Below, piece by piece: positions 62,791-64,000 of a stretch of DNA of 64,000 bases. This DNA comes from Lichenicola sp964247755. Lineage in GTDB: Bacteria; Pseudomonadota; Alphaproteobacteria; Acetobacterales; Acetobacteraceae. Every line of letters begins with the position of its first letter. The first letter of the stretch is position 1. A model generated the notes under the pieces. That model had not been told where the DNA came from. It saw only the letters and a program-made list of their open reading frames with translations, and made no database searches. A program made the translations under genes and the position numbers. Location of the stretch: NCBI GenBank assembly GCA_964247755.1, contig CAXTVX010000005.1, positions 59,438 through 123,437 on the forward strand, given 5' to 3'.

Positions 62791-64000
62791 TCAGAAGCTG
62801 GTGATGCTGGACGAGGCCAGGTGGGCGATCCCGCTCAGGGTGATGGTGGCACCGTCCGGCAGCGTCAATACCGTGCCGCCGGCGGAGGAGGACTGGGTCG
62901 CGACCAGTTGCTGCGCTGCCCCGGTGCCGTAGCCGCCCAGCGCGATCTGGTCCTTGCCCGGCACGAAGCCGGTCAGGGTCAGCATGGCGCCGCTCGAGAC
63001 GCCGTGCTGCAGCTCGACCAGTTCGGCGCCGGTGCCGTCGGCGATGGCGTAGTGCCCGCCGGCACCGGCCAGGATCGTGTCGTTGCCGGAGCCGCCGGTG
63101 ACGGAAGCGCTGCCGCTGCCGAGATCCACCACCAGGCTGCCGGAACCACCGGTGACGCTCATCGCGCCGGCGGCGCCGGCCACGGTCTCGGCCCCGGTCT
63201 GCGCCAGGATCGTGGCGGCGCCGCTGGCCGGACCCATGATCGTGGCACCGCCGGCGCCGACGACGGTGTCGCCGCCGTTCGCGTCCAGCACGCTGGCCTT
63301 GCCGTCTGCCGCGTAGAGCGTGGTGCTGCCGCCACCGACCAGGGTGTCGTTGCTGCCGGCGGCACGGAGCACGGTGGCGCCGGTGCCGGCGACCAGCAGC
63401 GAGCCGCCACCGGTGCCGGCGGTGAAGCTGCCGCCGCCCGCGCCGCCGACTACGATGTCGCCGGTGCTGCTGCCGCCCAGGAAGGTGAAGCTCTGCGGGC
63501 CGGTGGCGGATACCGAGCCGGAGCCGGCCGATACCGTGTCGCCGAGGCCGGCGGTGACGACGGTCCTGCCGGTGCCGGTCTGGATCAGGTTGCCGCCGCC
63601 GGAGGTGATGCTGTCCCCTTCGCCGTCGTCGGTGAACGACACCGGCGCGCCCGACACGGTGATCTGGAGGCTGGCGGAGGTCGTGCCGGCGCCGGGTGAC
63701 GCCATCAGCCCGGACAGCGCGGTCATGTCGGTGCCGGCGCTGCCGGTGACCTTGAACACGCCGTTGCTGACGGCGCCTCCGGCGGTCGCGGCCAGGGTGT
63801 CGTGCTGGGCGGCGGCCGTGGACACCGTGATCGTGGTGGTCGGGCTGGCAGCCAGGGCGACGTTCGCCATGGCGTGGCTGCCGGTGCCGCTTGCGCCCAG
63901 GGCCGCGACCTGCAGCGACTGCCCGGGGTTGTCGACCGAGACGGTGGTTTCCCCGGTGATGGTGCCGTGCGCGTCGGTGACGCTGAGGTTGAGGGTTGCG
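62791..64000 (-). CDS. C-terminal part of a large Gly/Ala/Thr-rich repetitive surface protein; 5' end outside the window
   Basis: The frame is open to the window edge, so only the last 402 residues are seen. They are rich in Gly, Ala, Ser, Thr and Asp, with short beta-solenoid-like repeats (GGGSTTLYAADG, GGDTVVGAGG, GGSGNDTILAGAGGHYAI), a cadherin/Ig-like stretch at the beginning (LNLSVTDAHGTITGETTVSV) and no cysteine. The C-terminal segment ends TLSGIAHLASSSITSF. This is the style of large alphaproteobacterial adhesins or type I-secreted proteins, but a clear RTX nonapeptide array is missing. It lies directly upstream of galE. Confidence 0.75.
   Translation of the reverse strand, partial: ATLNLSVTDAHGTITGETTVSVDNPGQSLQVAALGASGTGSHAMANVALAASPTTTITVSTAAAQHDTLAATAGGAVSNGVFKVTGSAGTDMTALSGLMASPGAGTTSASLQITVSGAPVSFTDDGEGDSITSGGGNLIQTGTGRTVVTAGLGDTVSAGSGSVSATGPQSFTFLGGSSTGDIVVGGAGGGSFTAGTGGGSLLVAGTGATVLRAAGSNDTLVGGGSTTLYAADGKASVLDANGGDTVVGAGGATIMGPASGAATILAQTGAETVAGAAGAMSVTGGSGSLVVDLGSGSASVTGGSGNDTILAGAGGHYAIADGTGAELVELQHGVSSGAMLTLTGFVPGKDQIALGGYGTGAAQQLVATQSSSAGGTVLTLPDGATITLSGIAHLASSSITSF

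Overview
The window is about 70% G+C and closely packed. It looks chromosomal and comes from an alphaproteobacterium, most likely of the Acetobacteraceae/Rhodospirillales. The grounds are the hopanoid cluster hpnA-G with hpnL, a Kdo/lipid A type outer membrane, an alternative complex III plus caa3-type oxidase operon, and long runs of 4-nt overlapping genes. The genus call is inference. I saw no tRNA, rRNA, IS element, phage gene or CRISPR array.

Layout. (1) 1-6.6 kb, minus strand: a glycine/serine operon sdaA-glyA-gcvT-gcvP behind a tandem glycine riboswitch. (2) 6.7-10.4 kb, plus: a lipid A-type acyltransferase and a secreted M1 aminopeptidase. (3) 10.4-15.0 kb: a DUF1810 protein, two overlapping stress-type DUF2382 genes, a PRISE-like reductase, and five very small genes. 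One small gene encodes a secreted His/Tyr-rich peptide and another sits behind a near-consensus sigma-54 promoter. (4) 15.0-25.1 kb: tyrA-hpnL on minus, divergent from hpnABCDE-shc-hpnG on plus, which carries farnesyl diphosphate through squalene to hopene and on to hopanoid side-chain processing. (5) 25.1-27.9 kb: a double-domain GT2 glycosyltransferase. (6) 28.2-39.5 kb, plus: actA, actB, an actC-actD fusion, actE, actF, a small membrane protein, then coxB-coxA-coxC-coxD. This would be a quinol-oxidising complex coupled to an A2-type caa3 oxidase. (7) 39.6-62.7 kb, minus: a surface polysaccharide region with glycosyltransferases (GT2, GT4, GT14), an AlgX/AlgJ-like protein, a polysaccharide pyruvyltransferase, a GH4 enzyme, kdsA-kdsB-kdsD and galE. 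(8) 62.8-64.0 kb: the C-terminal end of a large repetitive surface protein.

How it fits together. Regions 4, 2 and 7 all build the cell envelope: hopanoids, lipid A acylation, Kdo and surface polysaccharide. Region 6 is the respiratory module. Region 1 removes excess glycine as serine and then pyruvate.

The most unusual signal is a recurring beta-type module of about 80-100 residues (G-x-[VI]-D ... GW ... RPDV ... CGF). It appears in five otherwise unrelated surface-polysaccharide proteins, including one fused to a GH4 glycosidase. Other points of interest are the actC-actD fusion, a tandemly duplicated GT4-GT2 gene pair, an AlgX-like protein without its D-x-H motif, a perfect palindrome lying exactly in a promoter spacer, and the small-protein cluster.
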